Assembly: GCF_015694425.1 (NCBI RefSeq)
Contig: NZ_JADQDN010000005.1
Coordinates: 124,001-188,000 of the forward strand
Length of the DNA stretch: 64,000 nt
Reading direction: 5' to 3'
Source of the DNA: Microvirga terrestris
Lineage (GTDB): Bacteria; Pseudomonadota; Alphaproteobacteria; Rhizobiales; Beijerinckiaceae
Shown here: one piece after another, positions 9,187 to 17,732 of the stretch
Numbering within the stretch: the first letter of the stretch is position 1
Layout: each line of letters begins with the position of its first letter
Notes under the pieces: generated by a model
Seen by the model: only the letters and a program-made list of their open reading frames with translations
Database searches by the model: none
Told to the model about the DNA's origin: nothing
Position numbers and translations under genes: made by a program

Positions 9187-10478
9187 GCGCTCAGGCCGAC
9201 ATCCTGCGCCGGGGCTGGTGCCCGGGCGTGCGCCGCCCGATGACAACCGGCGACGGCCTGCTCGTGCGCCTGCACCCGTTCGCCGGCAGGCTGTCGGCGG
9301 ATCAGGCGGGCCGCGTTGCGCAAGCTGCACGCGAATATGGCAACGGTCATCTCGACATCACCGCTCGCGGCAACCTGCAGATCCGCGGCGTGCGCGAGGA
9401 TACCTATCCCACCCTGCTCGCCATCCTTGAGCGCGAAGGTATGGCCGAACCGGAGGGCGATGGACCGAACCGCCTCACGGTGTTGTCGCCCCTCGCCGGT
9501 ATCGATCCGCTCGACAGGTGCAATGCGCTTGCCCTGGCGCAGGACATCGAGAATGCGGCGGGCGCCATCGACTTTCTGCCCGCGAAGTTCTTTGTCGCCA
9601 TCGACGGCGGTGGCGGGATGCCGCTCGATGCTGTCGGTGCCGATCTTCACCTGTTGGCGAGGGATGAGGACAGTATCGCTTTCGGTATCTCCACTTCCAA
9701 TGGACTGCACTGGATCGGCACATCGCGCCTCTCCCGAACGCCGGATGCCGTTCACACGATCCTCTCGGGCTTCGCGGATTTGGCACGCAAGGGCATAACC
9801 GAGGTGCGGCGTCTGCGCGATCTCGGACCCGATCTGGTGCAGGAGTTGGCAACCCGCGCGACCCTCGACGCAGCGGCTGAGCCACCCCGGCGGGCGGCAG
9901 CTCCTCGCGCAGGTATCCTGTCTCTTGAGAGCGAACGGGCCGTGCTCCTCGCCCTCCCTTTCGGCCGCTGCAGTGCCGAGCAGTTGCTCCAGGCCGCCGA
10001 CTGGAGCGAACGCTTCGCCAGCGGTGAAATCCGCCTCTCCTTCACGCGCGGTCTCCTGCTGCCGAGGATCGCGGACGGGTACGTGCCTGCATTGATCGAC
10101 GAGGCCAGCCGCGCCGGATTCATCACCGAGGCCGATGATGCGCGCTTGTCCCTGGTCGCCTGCCCCGGCCGGCCGGATTGCGGCAGCGCCCTCACGGCTG
10201 CTCCCGCCGATGCCGTGCGCATTGCGGAATCTTGCGGGAATCTGCTTCGTCAAGGCGCAACCCTTCACGTCTCGGGCTGCCCGAAAGGCTGCGCCCATCC
10301 CGGCAAGGCCGATCTCACCCTCGTCGGCCGCGCCGATGGCCGCTACGACGTCCTGCCGGATGGCTCGACCCGCGACGCCTCAGTCCTTGACTTATCCATT
10401 GACGAGATCATGCTCCGTTTATCACCATTGAACACCTTGGATGCCCTGCGCAGCGCTTTCCCGGAGCACCGGCGATGA
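9183..10478 (+). CDS. cobG: CobG, precorrin-3B synthase (monooxygenase)
   Basis: This 431-residue enzyme of the nitrite/sulfite reductase-like family hydroxylates precorrin-3A at C20 and forms the lactone in the oxygen-dependent pathway. It starts RRGWCPGVRRPM and carries the ferredoxin-like half-domain motif DITARGNLQIRGV. The [4Fe-4S] cysteines are in ACPGRPDCGS and HVSGCPKGCAHPG near residues 330 and 365. Its ATG overlaps the cobN stop (ATGA), implying coupling. Its presence shows that the oxygen-dependent ring contraction route is used. Confidence 0.94.
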   Translation: MSAQADILRRGWCPGVRRPMTTGDGLLVRLHPFAGRLSADQAGRVAQAAREYGNGHLDITARGNLQIRGVREDTYPTLLAILEREGMAEPEGDGPNRLTVLSPLAGIDPLDRCNALALAQDIENAAGAIDFLPAKFFVAIDGGGGMPLDAVGADLHLLARDEDSIAFGISTSNGLHWIGTSRLSRTPDAVHTILSGFADLARKGITEVRRLRDLGPDLVQELATRATLDAAAEPPRRAAAPRAGILSLESERAVLLALPFGRCSAEQLLQAADWSERFASGEIRLSFTRGLLLPRIADGYVPALIDEASRAGFITEADDARLSLVACPGRPDCGSALTAAPADAVRIAESCGNLLRQGATLHVSGCPKGCAHPGKADLTLVGRADGRYDVLPDGSTRDASVLDLSIDEIMLRLSPLNTLDALRSAFPEHRR

Positions 10479-11107
10479 GCGCCGCCCGCGATTACATCCG
10501 CGAAGGCGCAGAGATCTATCGCCGCTCCTTCGCAATCATCCGCGCGGAAGCGGACCTCTCACGCTTTTCAGGCACAGCCGAACGCGTTGCCGTGCGCATG
10601 ATCCATGCCTGCGGCATGACGGATCTGCCCCGCGATATCGATCTCTCGCCCGCCTTCGCCGAAGCAGCGGAAAGCGCGCTGAGCCGCGGCGCACCGATCC
10701 TGTGCGATGCCAAGATGGTGGCGAACGGCATCACCCGCGCGCGGCTGCCAGCGAATAATGAGGTGATCTGCACCCTCGACGACCCGCGCGTTCCGGCGCT
10801 CGCAGCCGAGCTCGGGAACACCCGATCGGCCGCCGCCATGGAATTGTGGCGTGAGCGGATCGAAGGCGCGCTTGTGGTCTTCGGCAATGCGCCTACCGCG
10901 CTCTTTCATCTGCTCGAAATGCTGGATGCCGGCGCACCGAAGCCCGCCGCCGTGATCGGCATTCCAGTCGGTTTCATCGGCGCGGCGGAATCTAAGGAAG
11001 CGTTGGCCCGCGACGGGCGTGTGCCGTACCTCGTTGTCCACGGGCGGCGCGGAGGCAGCGCCATGGCGGCGGCCGCAGTCAATGCCCTCGCGAACCCGGT
11101 GGAGTGA
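10475..11107 (+). CDS. cobH: CobH, precorrin-8X methylmutase
   Basis: This 210-residue protein moves the C11 methyl group to C12, giving hydrogenobyrinic acid. It contains the family motifs DAKMVANGITRARLPANN and PVGFIGAAESKEAL near residues 167-181, and the invariant histidine lies in MIHACGMTD. Its start overlaps the cobG stop by 4 bp. Length is normal and no irregularity was seen. Confidence 0.95.
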   Translation: MSAARDYIREGAEIYRRSFAIIRAEADLSRFSGTAERVAVRMIHACGMTDLPRDIDLSPAFAEAAESALSRGAPILCDAKMVANGITRARLPANNEVICTLDDPRVPALAAELGNTRSAAAMELWRERIEGALVVFGNAPTALFHLLEMLDAGAPKPAAVIGIPVGFIGAAESKEALARDGRVPYLVVHGRRGGSAMAAAAVNALANPVE

Positions 11108-11113
11108 GTGGAC

Positions 11114-11854
11114 ATGGCACAAGATTCCGTCCGCTTCTTCGGCTTAGGACTAGGTCCCGGCAACCCGGATTACATGACCGTGCGCGCCCGCAGGGTTCTG
11201 GAAACGGCGGACCGGCTGGCTCATTTCTGCAAGCGCGGGCGGCGCGGCAATGCGCGCACCATCGCCGATGCGGTCGTGGGCGCAAACCCGGAGCGGGAGA
11301 TCGCCCTGGTGTATCCGGTGACCACGGAGATTCCCGCCGACCACCCGGATTATGCGGCGGCTCTCAACCCTTTTTACGAAGAGGCAGCGGCACAACTCCT
11401 CACCGAAATCGAGGCTGGACGAACGGTCGCTGTTCTGTGCGAGGGCGACCCCTTCTTCTACGGCTCCTTCATGCACCTCTGGTGGCGCCTCAAGGACAAG
11501 GTGCCGACTGAAGTCGTGCCGGCTGTCTCAGGCATGTCAGGCGCCTGGACCCGCGCGGGCGCGCCGATCACCTGGGGCGACGACGTGCTCACCATCGTGC
11601 CAGGAACGCTGCCGGAGGAAGAACTGACGCGGCGCCTGTCGGGCACAGATGCCGCCGTGGTGATGAAGCTCGGTCGCAACCTGCCGAAGGTTCGCAAAGC
11701 GCTCGCTACCGCAGGCCTCCTGGAGCGCGCGATCTATGTTGAGCGCGCCACCATGGCGGAGGAAAAGATCATTCCTCTGCCCGATCTGACTGAGGATTTC
11801 GACGCTCCCTACTTCTCGCTCATCATCGTGCCTGGGCAAGGGAGGCGCGTATGA
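11114..11854 (+). CDS. cobI: CobI, precorrin-2 C20-methyltransferase
   Basis: This SAM-dependent tetrapyrrole methylase adds the C20 methyl to precorrin-2. The P1 loop is GLGLGPGNPDYMTVRA at the N-terminus, and VLCEGDPFFYGSFMHLW and VPAVSGMSG are typical of CobI/CbiL. The ATG at 11114 is preferred because GGTGGAG lies about 9 nt upstream; a GTG at 11108 is in frame. Length 246 residues, as usual. It overlaps cobJ by 4 bp. Confidence 0.94.
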   Translation: MAQDSVRFFGLGLGPGNPDYMTVRARRVLETADRLAHFCKRGRRGNARTIADAVVGANPEREIALVYPVTTEIPADHPDYAAALNPFYEEAAAQLLTEIEAGRTVAVLCEGDPFFYGSFMHLWWRLKDKVPTEVVPAVSGMSGAWTRAGAPITWGDDVLTIVPGTLPEEELTRRLSGTDAAVVMKLGRNLPKVRKALATAGLLERAIYVERATMAEEKIIPLPDLTEDFDAPYFSLIIVPGQGRRV

Positions 11855-12615
11855 CGGGCCTCGTCACCATCGTGGGCCTTGGTCCCGGCGACCCGCGCTT
11901 CCTGACCCCCGCCGCTGTGGAGGCGCTCGCCGCCGCCACCGATCTTGTGGGTTATGGGCCTTATATCGACCGCGTTCCGGAGCAGGCAGGTCAGCGCCGT
12001 CACTCATCGGACAACCGGGTCGAGCTCGACCGGGCGCGCTTTGCGCTTGACCTTGCGGCGCAGGGTGCACGCGTGGCCGTGGTGTCTGGCGGCGATCCAG
12101 GCGTGTTCGCCATGGCGGCAGCCGTGTTCGAGGCTGTCGACAATGGCGATCCAGCCTGGCGCAGCCTCGACATTCGCGTGGAGCCTGGTATCACGGCGAT
12201 GCTCGCCGCGGCCGCCCGCGTCGGCGCGCCACTCGGCGGTGACTTCTGCTCCATGTCGCTGTCGGACAACCTCAAGCCGTGGGAGGTCGTGGAGACACGG
12301 TTGCGCGCGGCGCTGAACGCCGATTTCGTGGTGGCGCTCTACAACCCGATCTCGTCCGCCCGGCCCTGGCAACTCGGTGCAGCCTTCAAGATCGTTGCGG
12401 AGATACGTGAGCCCGACACGCCGATTATCCTCGCGCGGGCCGTCATGCGGCCGGACGAGCGGATCAGAATTCTGCCGCTCTCTGAAGTGGAAGCGTCCAT
12501 GGCGGATATGTCCACTGTCGTAATCATCGGCGCCAGCACCACCAAGGTCATCGAGCGGCCCGAGGGCGAAGCTCCTTACGTCTACACGCCCCGTTTCTAC
12601 GGAGTACGGCCGTGA
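11851..12615 (+). CDS. cobJ: CobJ, precorrin-3B C17-methyltransferase
   Basis: This 254-residue tetrapyrrole methylase methylates C17 and drives ring contraction of precorrin-3B. It shows IVGLGPGDPRFLTPAA, a GYGPYIDRV motif, VVSGGDPGVFAMAAAV and the C-terminal MADMSTVVIIGAS. Its start overlaps cobI, and its last 19 bp overlap the convergent cobK. It is the last gene in the plus-strand run that starts at the riboswitch. Confidence 0.95.
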   Translation: MTGLVTIVGLGPGDPRFLTPAAVEALAAATDLVGYGPYIDRVPEQAGQRRHSSDNRVELDRARFALDLAAQGARVAVVSGGDPGVFAMAAAVFEAVDNGDPAWRSLDIRVEPGITAMLAAAARVGAPLGGDFCSMSLSDNLKPWEVVETRLRAALNADFVVALYNPISSARPWQLGAAFKIVAEIREPDTPIILARAVMRPDERIRILPLSEVEASMADMSTVVIIGASTTKVIERPEGEAPYVYTPRFYGVRP

Positions 12616-13349
12616 CGGCGCTCGAGCCATTCGAGGGCCGCCTCGGCGCTCGCAACCTCCTCGACATCGCGGGGCTTTTCCGGGCGCGCCACGATGATGA
12701 CGGGCAGCCCGAGTGCACGGGCCGCCGCGATCTTCGGATAAGTCACGGTCCCGCCGGAATTCTTCGTCACCACCACCTCGACGCGCTCGCGCTCCATCAA
12801 CGACCTTTCGGCCACCTCATCGAAAGGCGCGCGATCCTGGATGGCAATGAGGTTAGCCACCGGCAGGGCATCGCCGATGGGCTCGATAGTGCGGACAAGA
12901 TATGTGTGCTGCGGCGCGGCCGCGAAGGGCGGGAGTTCAAGACGCCCGACCGTGAGGAAGACGCGGCGGGATTCATCGCCCAGAGCATCGACAGCCTCTT
13001 CCATCGAGCTGACCTCGATCCAAAGGTCACCCGCCTGCACGGTCCAGGACGGACGGCGCAGGGCGAGCAGCGGTACGCGCGCTATCACGCAGGCCTCTGC
13101 CGCGTTGCGCGACATCACCGCGGCGAACGGATGGGTGGCATCGAGAACCGCCTCGATGCGCTCCTGCGTCAGGAAACGGACAAGCCCCTGCACGCCGCCG
13201 AAACCACCGATGCGGGTCGGGATCGGCAGGGGCCGCGGGTCGCTGGTGCGCCCGGCCATGGACAGAAGCGGGCTGAACTCGGTTCGTCCTGCCAGAAGCC
13301 TCGCGAGTGTGGAGGCTTCCGTCGTGCCGCCCAGAATGAGAATGCGCAT
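12597..13349 (-). CDS. cobK: CobK, precorrin-6A reductase
   Basis: This 250-residue NADPH-dependent reductase reduces the C18-C19 double bond of precorrin-6A. It begins MRILILGGTTEASTLARLLAG and carries VLDATHPFAAVMSRNA and VVTKNSGG, all family signatures. An in-frame upstream start at 13421 would overlap cobL and add residues with no family match, so 13349 is used. It is divergent from cobL with a 37-bp gap. Confidence 0.94.
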   Translation of the reverse strand: MRILILGGTTEASTLARLLAGRTEFSPLLSMAGRTSDPRPLPIPTRIGGFGGVQGLVRFLTQERIEAVLDATHPFAAVMSRNAAEACVIARVPLLALRRPSWTVQAGDLWIEVSSMEEAVDALGDESRRVFLTVGRLELPPFAAAPQHTYLVRTIEPIGDALPVANLIAIQDRAPFDEVAERSLMERERVEVVVTKNSGGTVTYPKIAAARALGLPVIIVARPEKPRDVEEVASAEAALEWLERRHGRTP

Positions 13350-13386
13350 GCGCCCCTTTTCCCCGAATTCTGAGAAGGAGTCGAGC

Positions 13387-14598
13387 ATGACGAAGGCTCC
13401 CTGGCTTACGATCATCGGCATCGGCGAGGACGGACGCGTAGGGCTCTCCCCTGCGGCCCAGGCGGCCCTCGACCAAGCAGAGTTCGTGATCGGCGGTGCG
13501 CGCCACCTCGAACTTGTGGCGCCCTTGTCCGCGCAGGCTCAGACTTGGCCCTCTCCCTTCGCCGAGGGCTACCCAATAATCCTCGCCCGCCGAGGCCAGC
13601 CCACCTGCGTGCTCGCAACCGGCGATCCTTTTCATTATGGCGTGGGAGCCGAACTCGCGCGTCTTGTTCCGGCGGATGAGATCGTCTGCCATCCGCAGCC
13701 CTCCGCCTTCAGCCTTGCAGCCACGCGCCTCGGATGGTCGCTGCCGGATTGCGACTGCGTGAGCTTGCACGGGCGGGCACTGGAGCGGATCGTTCCCCAT
13801 CTGCAACCGGGCGCCCGCATTCTCGCCCTGTCGTGGGATGGTTCGACGCCGGGCAGGCTTGCCGAGTTGCTGAGGGCGCGCGGCATGGGCGCCTCGACGA
13901 TCACGGTGCTGGAAGCCATGGGCGGCCCGCGCGAGCGGATCCGCTATGCGGATGCGGATCTGTTCGAGATCCGCGAGATCGACCCGCTCAACACCGTCGC
14001 AATCGAAACCAAGCCATCGCGCGATGCCCGTGTCGTTCCGCTCACGCCCGGCCTTCCCGATTCCTGGTTCGAGAATGATGGCCAGCTCACCAAGGCGGAG
14101 ATCCGCGCACTGACCCTGGCTGCCCTTGCGCCAAAGGCCGGCGAGCTGTTGTGGGATATTGGCCTGGGCGCGGGCTCGGTCGGCATCGAATGGTGCCTGC
14201 GCCATCCGCGCAACCGCTGCATCGGCATCGAGGAGAGGCCGGAGCGCGCCGAGCGGGCGCGGCGCAATGCACAGGAACTCGGCGCAACGGCGCTCGACAC
14301 TCGCATTGGACAGGCGCCGGAAGCGCTGGCCGACCTGCCGGTGCCTGATGCCATCTTCATCGGGGGCGGCGCATCGAAGCCCGGCGTTTTCGAGACCGCC
14401 TGGACGGCGCTGAAACCCGGCGGCCGCCTCGTCGTCAATGCGGTGACTCTGGAGACAGAGACGCTGCTCGGAACACTCTATGGGCGCCACGGCGGCACCA
14501 TGCGGCGGTTGGCTCTCGCGCGCCTCGAAGCCGTCGGCGGCATGCATGGCTGGCGCGCCGCAATGCCCGTGACGCAATGGGTGGTGGTAAAGCCATGA
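13387..14598 (+). CDS. cobL: CobL, precorrin-6Y C5,15-methyltransferase (decarboxylating)
   Basis: This 403-residue two-domain enzyme methylates C5 and C15 and removes the C12 acetate carboxyl. The N-terminal CbiE-like tetrapyrrole methylase opens IIGIGEDGRVGLSPAA and has LATGDPFHYGVGAEL. The C-terminal CbiT-like Rossmann methyltransferase shows LWDIGLGAGSVGIEW near residue 257 and IFIGGGASKPG. GAGAAGGAG lies upstream of the chosen ATG. It overlaps cobE by 4 bp. Confidence 0.95.
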   Translation: MTKAPWLTIIGIGEDGRVGLSPAAQAALDQAEFVIGGARHLELVAPLSAQAQTWPSPFAEGYPIILARRGQPTCVLATGDPFHYGVGAELARLVPADEIVCHPQPSAFSLAATRLGWSLPDCDCVSLHGRALERIVPHLQPGARILALSWDGSTPGRLAELLRARGMGASTITVLEAMGGPRERIRYADADLFEIREIDPLNTVAIETKPSRDARVVPLTPGLPDSWFENDGQLTKAEIRALTLAALAPKAGELLWDIGLGAGSVGIEWCLRHPRNRCIGIEERPERAERARRNAQELGATALDTRIGQAPEALADLPVPDAIFIGGGASKPGVFETAWTALKPGGRLVVNAVTLETETLLGTLYGRHGGTMRRLALARLEAVGGMHGWRAAMPVTQWVVVKP

Positions 14599-14981
14599 TC
14601 GTGGCAGGCGTAGGATTCAGGCGCAGCGTCGAAGCCGGCGAGATCGTGGCTCTGGTGGAGCAGGCGCTGGAGCGCGCTGCGATTGCGCGTGATGCGTTGA
14701 AAAGTCTTGCGACCATCGAAGCACTCACCGCCTTGCCTGCCTTCAGGGAGGCCGCCCGTCGGCTTGATGTTGTGGCGACGACAGTTGCGCAAGCTACTCT
14801 CGTGGAAACAGCGCCGCATGTGCGCACGCAATCAGCCCGCTCCATCGCTGCGCATGGAGTTGGATCGGTCGCCGAAGCTGCAGCGCTCGCCGCCGCAGGA
14901 TCACACTCAAAACTTATTCTGGAGCGCATTGCATCAGCCTCCGCCACCTGCGCCCTTGCGCGTTCGGAGACCAGCTCATGA
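14595..14981 (+). CDS. cobE: CobE, cobalamin biosynthesis protein (CbiG C-terminal-like)
   Basis: This small protein (128 residues) begins [17 protein letters not shown], the typical start of CobE and of the CbiG C-terminal domain. An [13 protein letters not shown] segment near the C-terminus matches the family's substrate-contacting region. It is needed for cobalamin synthesis in organisms studied, but its reaction is not settled. It overlaps both cobL (upstream) and cobM (downstream) by 4 bp, so the three form a tightly coupled unit. Confidence 0.88.
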   Translation: MIVAGVGFRRSVEAGEIVALVEQALERAAIARDALKSLATIEALTALPAFREAARRLDVVATTVAQATLVETAPHVRTQSARSIAAHGVGSVAEAAALAAAGSHSKLILERIASASATCALARSETSS

Positions 14982-15751
14982 CCGTTCATTTCATCGGAGC
15001 GGGTCCCGGCGCCCCTGATCTCATCACCGTGCGCGGGCGCACGATCATCGAACGCTGCCCGGTCTGTCTCTATGCCGGCTCCATCGTGCCGCCGGAGATC
15101 CTGTCCTGGTGCCCGTCCGGAGCGCGGCTCGTGGACACGGCCCCCCTCGATCTTGACGCCATTACGGCAGAATACGTGCGCGCGCATGAACAAGGCCAGG
15201 ACGTAGCGCGGCTCCATTCCGGCGATCTCTCGATATGGAGCGCCATGGGCGAGCAGCTGCGGCGGCTCGATGCGCTTGGCATTCCCTACACCATCACCCC
15301 GGGCGTTCCCGCCTTCGCGGCGGCCGCTGCTGCCCTCGGGCGCGAGCTGACCGTGCCCGAGGTGGGCCAGTCGGTGGTGCTCACGCGAACCTCCGGCCGG
15401 GCGTCAGCCATGCCGGAGACGGAGCGGCTTGCCACCTTCGCGCAAACCAGGGCGACGCTCGCCATTCACCTGTCGATCCACGTGATCGAGCAGGTAGTCG
15501 AGGATCTGATCCCTGCTTACGGCGCCGACTGTCCAGCCGCCGTGGTCTGGCGCGCCTCCTGGCCGGACGAGCGGGTGATCAAGGGAACGCTGTCCACGAT
15601 CGCCGCCATGGTGCGCGCCGAGAATCTGGAACGCACGGCGCTGATCCTGGTGGGGCGCACGCTGGAGGCAAAGGATTTCCGCGACAGCGCGCTCTACTCA
15701 ACCGATTACGACCGGCGCTTTCGCCCCAGCGCCCGTGAGGGCGGCCAATGA
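14978..15751 (+). CDS. cobM: CobM, precorrin-4 C11-methyltransferase
   Basis: This 257-residue SAM-dependent methylase produces precorrin-5. It contains [48 protein letters not shown] and the [14 protein letters not shown] motif, all diagnostic of CobM/CbiF. Length is normal. It ends 11 bp before the end of the convergent cbiD. Confidence 0.95.
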   Translation: MTVHFIGAGPGAPDLITVRGRTIIERCPVCLYAGSIVPPEILSWCPSGARLVDTAPLDLDAITAEYVRAHEQGQDVARLHSGDLSIWSAMGEQLRRLDALGIPYTITPGVPAFAAAAAALGRELTVPEVGQSVVLTRTSGRASAMPETERLATFAQTRATLAIHLSIHVIEQVVEDLIPAYGADCPAAVVWRASWPDERVIKGTLSTIAAMVRAENLERTALILVGRTLEAKDFRDSALYSTDYDRRFRPSAREGGQ

Positions 15752-15762
15752 GAACCGCAGCG

Positions 15763-16866
15763 TCAGGCAACCGGATGGAACGGCACGCGGCCCACGAGCT
15801 GACCGTTGCGGTCGAACACGATGATTTCAAGCGCGATCTCGGCACCACGCAGGGCTTTAGAGGCCGTCTGCCATGCATGCTGCGCCACCACGTCGGCCAA
15901 CGGAAGGCCAAGACGCTTGGCGGTCTCCAGCACTTCGAGCGCGGTGTTGGCGCCACGCGCCTGCTCCGCGATGAAGGGCTCGGCACCGACCTCGCACAGT
16001 CGCTCGGCCAGCCATGCGAGATCGACGGCACCGGAGCGCGAATGCAGGTCGAGCAAGCCCTGACCGAGCTTGGTCATCTTGGCGAAGCCGCCCGCGATGG
16101 TGACTTTGGGGACCGGGTTGCGGCGCAGGTATTTCAACATGCCGCCAGCGAAGTCACCCATGTCGATCAGCGCATGGTCCGGCAGATCGTAGAGCGCCTG
16201 AACGGCCTTCTCGGAGGTCGAGCCGGTGGCGCCTGCCACATGATCGAGGCCTCCGGCGCGGGCCACGTCGATGCCGCGATAGATGCTGTGGATCCAGGCC
16301 GAGCAGGAATATGGCACCACCACGCCGGTGGTGCCGAGGATCGACAGGCCGCCCAAAATGCCGAGGCGCGGGTTGAGGGTCTTCAGGGCGATGGCCTCGC
16401 CGCCCGGGATGGATATCTCAACCTCGATGTCTGTCGCCCCACCGAGGCTGCGCGCCGCCTCCTCCAGGTTGTCGCGGATCATCTGGCGCGGCACCGGATT
16501 GATGGCGGGCTCACCGGGAGGCAGGGGCAACCCTGCCCGGGTGACGGTGCCCACACCCTCACCGGCCCGGAACGTCACGCCGGAATCCGCTCTCCCCGCC
16601 CGAACGGTCGCGATCACCAAGGCGCCGTGGGTCACATCCGGATCGTCGCCCGCATCCTTGACGATGCCGACCCGCATGCCACCTTCGATGGCTTCGGTGA
16701 GCGCGAGGGAGAAAGCAGGCCGCGCCCCGCCCGGCAGCACGATCTCGACGGGGTCGGGACAATCGCCTGTATGCCAGCCAAGATACGCCGCCTTGGCCGC
16801 CGCCGTGGCGCAGGCGCCCGTGGTCCAGCCACGGCGCAAGGTTCCGGCGGGTTTACTCTCGTCCAT
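15763..16866 (-). CDS. cbiD: CbiD, cobalt-precorrin-5B (C1)-methyltransferase type
   Basis: This 367-residue protein is clearly CbiD: LRRGWTTGACATAAAKAAY at the N-terminus, then FRAGEGVGTVTRAGLPL, GGEAIALKTLNPRLGILGG and IGDFAGG-like segments. CbiD methylates C1 during ring contraction in the cobalt-early pathway. All its neighbours belong to the oxygen-dependent pathway, where CobF does this job, and no cobF is visible here. It therefore probably replaces CobF. The start at 16866 was chosen over one 19 codons earlier because family similarity begins there. Confidence 0.92.
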   Translation of the reverse strand: MDESKPAGTLRRGWTTGACATAAAKAAYLGWHTGDCPDPVEIVLPGGARPAFSLALTEAIEGGMRVGIVKDAGDDPDVTHGALVIATVRAGRADSGVTFRAGEGVGTVTRAGLPLPPGEPAINPVPRQMIRDNLEEAARSLGGATDIEVEISIPGGEAIALKTLNPRLGILGGLSILGTTGVVVPYSCSAWIHSIYRGIDVARAGGLDHVAGATGSTSEKAVQALYDLPDHALIDMGDFAGGMLKYLRRNPVPKVTIAGGFAKMTKLGQGLLDLHSRSGAVDLAWLAERLCEVGAEPFIAEQARGANTALEVLETAKRLGLPLADVVAQHAWQTASKALRGAEIALEIIVFDRNGQLVGRVPFHPVA

Positions 16867-16937
16867 AAGCCCTCTTACAACGTCCCCATGAATTCCAACA
16901 GCCATCTCGGGACGGCTCGTCACGCCGGGAGACCCGC

Positions 16938-17732
16938 ATGACCGCCCTCTCCCGCCTCACGCCGCCCTTCGCGCCCGGCACGGTCTGGCTCGTCGGCGCA
17001 GGCCCGGGCGATCCCGGCCTGCTCACGATCCATGCCCTGAACGCCCTCGCGAAGGCGGATGTCATCGTCTACGACGCCCTCGTCGATCCTGCCGTTATCT
17101 CCTTCGCCCGCGAGGATGCCGCCCTGGAATTCGCCGGCAAGCGCGGCGGCAAGCCCTCGGCCGTGCAGCGGGACATCTGCGAGCGGCTGATCCAGCTCGC
17201 CCGCGAGGGCAAGCGGGTGCTGCGACTCAAGGGAGGCGATCCCTTCATCTTCGGGCGCGGCGGCGAAGAGGCTTTGGCCCTGGCGGAGGCCGGCATTCCC
17301 TTCCGCATCATTCCGGGTGTATCGAGCGGCCTTGCTTCGCTGGCCATCCATGGCGTGCCCGCAACCATGCGCAAGACGAACCACGCGGTGATCCTGGCCA
17401 CCGGCCACCCTGCGCCGGATTCGGAAATCGAGTGGGCGTCGCTTGCCCGCACGGGCGCGCCCATCGTGCTCTACATGGCAGTCTCGAACCTTCCCTCCAT
17501 CGTGCAGGGTCTCGTGGAGGGCGGGCTCTCTGGCGACACGCCAGCGCTCGTGGTCCATGGCGCAACGACCGCCAAGGAGAGCGTCGTTGAGGGCACGCTC
17601 GCGACCCTGCCGAAGCTCGCCGAGGACGGGCTCATCCGCTCGCCCGCCATCGTGGCCATCGGGGCCATTGCGGCCTTCCGCTCGGCCATCGCCAATCATC
17701 TGCTCGAGTTCGGCAGCGAGGCGGCCCAGTGA
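16938..17732 (+). CDS. cobA: CobA, uroporphyrinogen-III C-methyltransferase (SUMT)
   Basis: This 264-residue enzyme methylates C2 and C7 of uroporphyrinogen III to make precorrin-2, the entry to the corrin branch. It shows LVGAGPGDPGLLTIHAL, VYDALVDP, GKRGGKPSAVQRDI and LRLKGGDPFIFGRGGEE. No CysG-type dehydrogenase domain is fused. It is divergent from cbiD (71-bp gap) and overlaps cobB by 4 bp. Confidence 0.95.
   Translation: MTALSRLTPPFAPGTVWLVGAGPGDPGLLTIHALNALAKADVIVYDALVDPAVISFAREDAALEFAGKRGGKPSAVQRDICERLIQLAREGKRVLRLKGGDPFIFGRGGEEALALAEAGIPFRIIPGVSSGLASLAIHGVPATMRKTNHAVILATGHPAPDSEIEWASLARTGAPIVLYMAVSNLPSIVQGLVEGGLSGDTPALVVHGATTAKESVVEGTLATLPKLAEDGLIRSPAIVAIGAIAAFRSAIANHLLEFGSEAAQ

Noticed and set aside
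9036..10298. Long minus-strand open frame opposite cobG
   Set aside because: No family motifs, and cobG on the plus strand has full conserved iron-sulfur motifs.
12841..13386. N-terminal extension of the cobL frame by 182 codons
   Set aside because: It overlaps cobK on the opposite strand and has no tetrapyrrole methylase similarity. A ribosome binding site precedes the ATG at 13387.
13027..14577. Minus-strand open frame of about 516 codons opposite cobL
   Set aside because: A GC-driven antisense frame; cobL has clear CbiE and CbiT domains.
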